64,000 bases of DNA from Lodderomyces elongisporus (Eukaryota; Ascomycota; Pichiomycetes; Serinales; Debaryomycetaceae): NCBI RefSeq assembly GCF_030384665.1, contig NC_083673.1:1745501-1809500 (forward strand), read 5' to 3'. A program made the translations under genes and the position numbers. Below the pieces are notes generated by a model. The model did no database searches. It was not told where the DNA came from and saw only the letters and a list, made by a program, of their open reading frames with translations. This document shows, one piece after another, positions 63,128-64,000 of the stretch. Positions within the stretch are counted from its first letter, which is position 1. Each line of letters begins with the position of its first letter.

Positions 63128-64000
63128 ATGGCACTCTTGTCAAAAGTATTTAATCTAAAATCAGATAACCTGCTGCACCAACTGCATCGACTGCAGCAAC
63201 TGGACCAGCAGGGAGCTAGTGGTCGAAAAATGTCGCCAATCTCATCTGCAGGCTCAAATTTGAATCTAACTCCATCGACATCGGCAAAATCAACAAGTTC
63301 CTCCTTGACACCAAGCAAATCAAAGAATTCAATGTTTAAAAAAACATCAGCAAACTCCCCACAACTTCCTCCCGCTGCACCTCCCACTTACTCAGTTAGC
63401 ATCAAGATTGAATCTCCTCCCGTGATATTGTATGGAACACCAGCAGAATCTACCGGCTCGATTCTTTCAGGACTCTTAAAGCTCACAGCACTTGCAAATG
63501 TCGAGCTAGTCTCAGTCACATTATCTTTAATTCAAACAATGAGGTATACCAAACCTTTTATTTTACCAAATTCATCAACCATCTCCAATTGCCGCGACTG
63601 CACAAAAAGAACCCAAGAATTGGCTAGATGGGACTTGCTATCTTCTCCCACAACTTTCCCAGCTGGAGTTCATGCATACCCATTTTCACACTTATTGCCT
63701 GGATCATTACCACCAACATCAAAACTAGGCTCATCAAATTCACGCTCATACATCAAATACGATCTCGTTGCAGAAGTTGTAGCTAAGGAATCAGAAAGCA
63801 GCAAAAAATTGGTGTTGCCAATCAATGTATCTCGACTGATTCTACGGGGACCCGATCGAAATTCATTAAGAATATTTCCACCAACAGATGTCACTGCCAT
63901 GGCCGTCCTACCAAACGTCATATACCCTAAATCCGTTTTTGCGCTAGAGCTAAAATTGGACAACATGGTAAATCCAACACAGCCAAGAAGATGGAGAATG
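63128..64000 (+). CDS. LDB19: Arrestin-like ubiquitin-ligase adaptor Ldb19/Art1 (N-terminal part)
   Basis: An uninterrupted frame from ATG 63128 to the window edge (291 codons), so the C-terminus is missing. Ldb19/Art1 recruits Rsp5 to plasma-membrane permeases for endocytosis. The arrestin-N fold begins near residue 98 (YSVSIKIESPPVILYGTPAE), continues STGSILSGLLKLTALANVEL and includes the CRDC Cys pair. It ends GPDRNSLRIFPPTDVTAMAV, then LPNVIYPKSVFALELKLDNM, which match the LDB19 family. Residues 15-25 contain five CTG codons, read as Ser in the CTG clade. CTG 63836-63838 (codon 237, VSR-x-ILRGPD) also suits Ser as I recall the family. Confidence 0.85.
   Translation, partial: MALLSKVFNLKSDNLLHQLHRLQQLDQQGASGRKMSPISSAGSNLNLTPSTSAKSTSSSLTPSKSKNSMFKKTSANSPQLPPAAPPTYSVSIKIESPPVILYGTPAESTGSILSGLLKLTALANVELVSVTLSLIQTMRYTKPFILPNSSTISNCRDCTKRTQELARWDLLSSPTTFPAGVHAYPFSHLLPGSLPPTSKLGSSNSRSYIKYDLVAEVVAKESESSKKLVLPINVSRLILRGPDRNSLRIFPPTDVTAMAVLPNVIYPKSVFALELKLDNMVNPTQPRRWRM

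Overview
This is a window of a budding-yeast nuclear genome. The genes are compact and mostly intronless. The two introns I can see have GTATGT donors and TACTAAC branch points. Intergenic DNA is AT-rich and full of poly-T and microsatellites. The gene set (YPK1, APC11, CAF16, RIM1, CBC1/STO1, APS3, CBP4, UPC2, CDC42, ATG101, PTH1, NTG1, CAT8, GPI12, ARP6, LDB19) is typical of Saccharomycotina. The family relationships and a few in-frame CTG codons at positions that suit serine (UPC2 codon 82, GPI12 codon 180) suggest the CTG-Ser clade, in the Candida/Lodderomyces group. The species cannot be fixed from sequence alone. Residues quoted here use the standard code, so each CTG shown as Leu may really be Ser.

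Layout: 0-8.9 kb holds the tail of an unknown gene, MRPL28, a PPxY protein, the AGC kinase YPK1, a Whi5/Nrm1-like protein and APC11. 9.4-19.7 kb holds CAF16, RIM1, the cap-binding subunit CBC1/STO1, a homocysteine methyltransferase, a solo LTR, the spliced AP-3 sigma gene APS3, and CBP4. 21.5-31.1 kb holds the sterol regulator UPC2, CDC42, a CoA-binding-domain protein, a spliced ATG101 and PTH1. 32-36 kb has a second solo LTR, a BAR-SH3 protein and an LRR protein. 38-49.3 kb is a tandem pair of full-length MRP-type (ABCC) vacuolar ABC transporters. 49.5-64 kb holds NTG1, the gluconeogenic regulator CAT8, a hypothetical protein, a TMT1/CRG1-like methyltransferase, GPI12, ARP6 and the start of the arrestin LDB19.

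The genes do not form operons. Most are unrelated housekeeping or regulatory genes on both strands. The most notable structures are: (i) the tandem ABC pair, whose last 695 bp of coding sequence are identical, with shorter identity tracts in NBD1, pointing to recent gene conversion; (ii) two solo LTRs of one Ty-like family with 5-bp target duplications, each placed just upstream of a gene; (iii) small first exons of APS3 and ATG101 that a simple ORF search misses; (iv) a long Asn/Asp-rich tail added beyond the normal end of UPC2; (v) tandem TCACGTGA plus ACGCGT sites upstream of RIM1. I saw no rRNA and no convincing tRNA gene.
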